Positions 5,486-5,696 of a DNA stretch of 5,696 nt are shown here, piece by piece (within the stretch, counting starts at the first letter, position 1; every line of letters starts with the position of its first letter). The translations under genes were made by a program, and so were the position numbers. This DNA is from JBDNIO01 sp041688215. GTDB taxonomy: Bacteria > Pseudomonadota > Gammaproteobacteria > Nevskiales > Salinisphaeraceae. The stretch spans positions 1-5,696 of the forward strand of contig JBDNIO010000216.1 in the NCBI GenBank assembly GCA_041688215.1, read 5' to 3'. The notes under the pieces were generated by a model that did no database searches, had not been told where the DNA came from, and saw only the letters and a program-made list of their open reading frames with translations.

Positions 5486-5696
5486 CCGCTTTGATACTTC
5501 GCTGCAATACCGTGTCTGGCCGCGCAAATTGCAATCCGGCACCCCCGGGTTCGTGTATGCCCTGCTCGAATCCAATCTCGTGTATCGCGAGCGCAACGAC
5601 ATCGGCAGCGGTACCGATCGCGACTCGGGTGGCGCGCAATGGCTGTTGGCGCCAGGCCTGCAATATATCGGCCGGCGCTGGATTTTCGAGGGCACA
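5475..5696 (+). pseudogene. Outer-membrane beta-barrel protein fragment, 5' truncated
   Basis: The plus-strand frame with codons starting at 5475, 5478 and so on is open to the right edge. It reads convincingly from VGEARFDTSLQYRVWPRKL through TPGFVYALLESNLVYRERND to GGAQWLLAPGLQYIGRRW. The alternating hydrophobic/aromatic pattern with Gly/Asn/Asp turns is that of barrel strands. The GGxxxxLAPGLQYxxRRW pattern resembles outer-membrane proteins often found near metal-resistance genes; this family suggestion is from memory of the pattern. No start codon with a ribosome site precedes it, and to the left the same frame runs antisense through the transporter fragment, so the 5' part is missing. 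The 3' part continues outside the window. It and the transporter fragment may come from one former metal-handling locus. Confidence 0.6.

Noticed and set aside
5488..5663. N-terminal extension of the transporter frame up to a TTG at 5663
   Set aside because: These residues lack the expected membrane helices, and the opposite strand reads as a better protein, so the extension is probably not native coding sequence.

Overview
The window is about 5.7 kb of roughly 55% GC DNA. Almost every gene lies on the minus strand. Signal peptides, a lipobox, a TPR plus beta-barrel outer-membrane protein and an ECF sigma/anti-sigma pair point to a Gram-negative bacterium. I infer a gammaproteobacterium, possibly a marine one, from gene content and style alone; no rRNA or other marker is present to fix this.

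Reading in the direction of transcription (right to left), the core is a compact stress-type regulon. It holds an ECF sigma factor (4945-4379), a membrane anti-sigma factor with a zinc-binding HxxxCxxC motif (4343-3627), and two small secreted, low-complexity proteins (3634-3017 and 2968-2552). The two secreted proteins share the motif QAREN-7 residues-ANEAR. A strong rho-independent terminator (2505-2471) closes this unit. Beyond it lie a TPR plus outer-membrane beta-barrel protein (2417-1083) and a DUF4382-type lipoprotein (993 to beyond the left edge).

The clearest regulatory result is a promoter motif found three times on the minus strand: GGAACCTTTT, exactly 12 nt, then CGTGT. This places -35 GGAACC and -10 CGTGT(T/A) 16 nt apart in every copy. 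One copy precedes the sigma gene and lies so close to its ATG that the mRNA would be nearly leaderless. One has its -35 inside the last sense codons of the sigma gene and drives the anti-sigma gene and the secreted proteins. One precedes the DUF4382 lipoprotein. The simplest reading is an autoregulated ECF regulon with separate negative feedback through the anti-sigma promoter, and with envelope or surface proteins as output. The external signal and the function of the secreted proteins cannot be read from the sequence.

The right end is different. The C-terminal part of a CDF-like cation transporter (minus strand, to about 5480) abuts, head to head, a plus-strand fragment of an outer-membrane beta-barrel protein (about 5475 to the edge). 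Both lack their 5' parts, which suggests a deletion or rearrangement, or an assembly misjoin. No tRNA, rRNA, CRISPR array, insertion sequence or attachment site was seen. There is no gene-free stretch longer than 300 bases.
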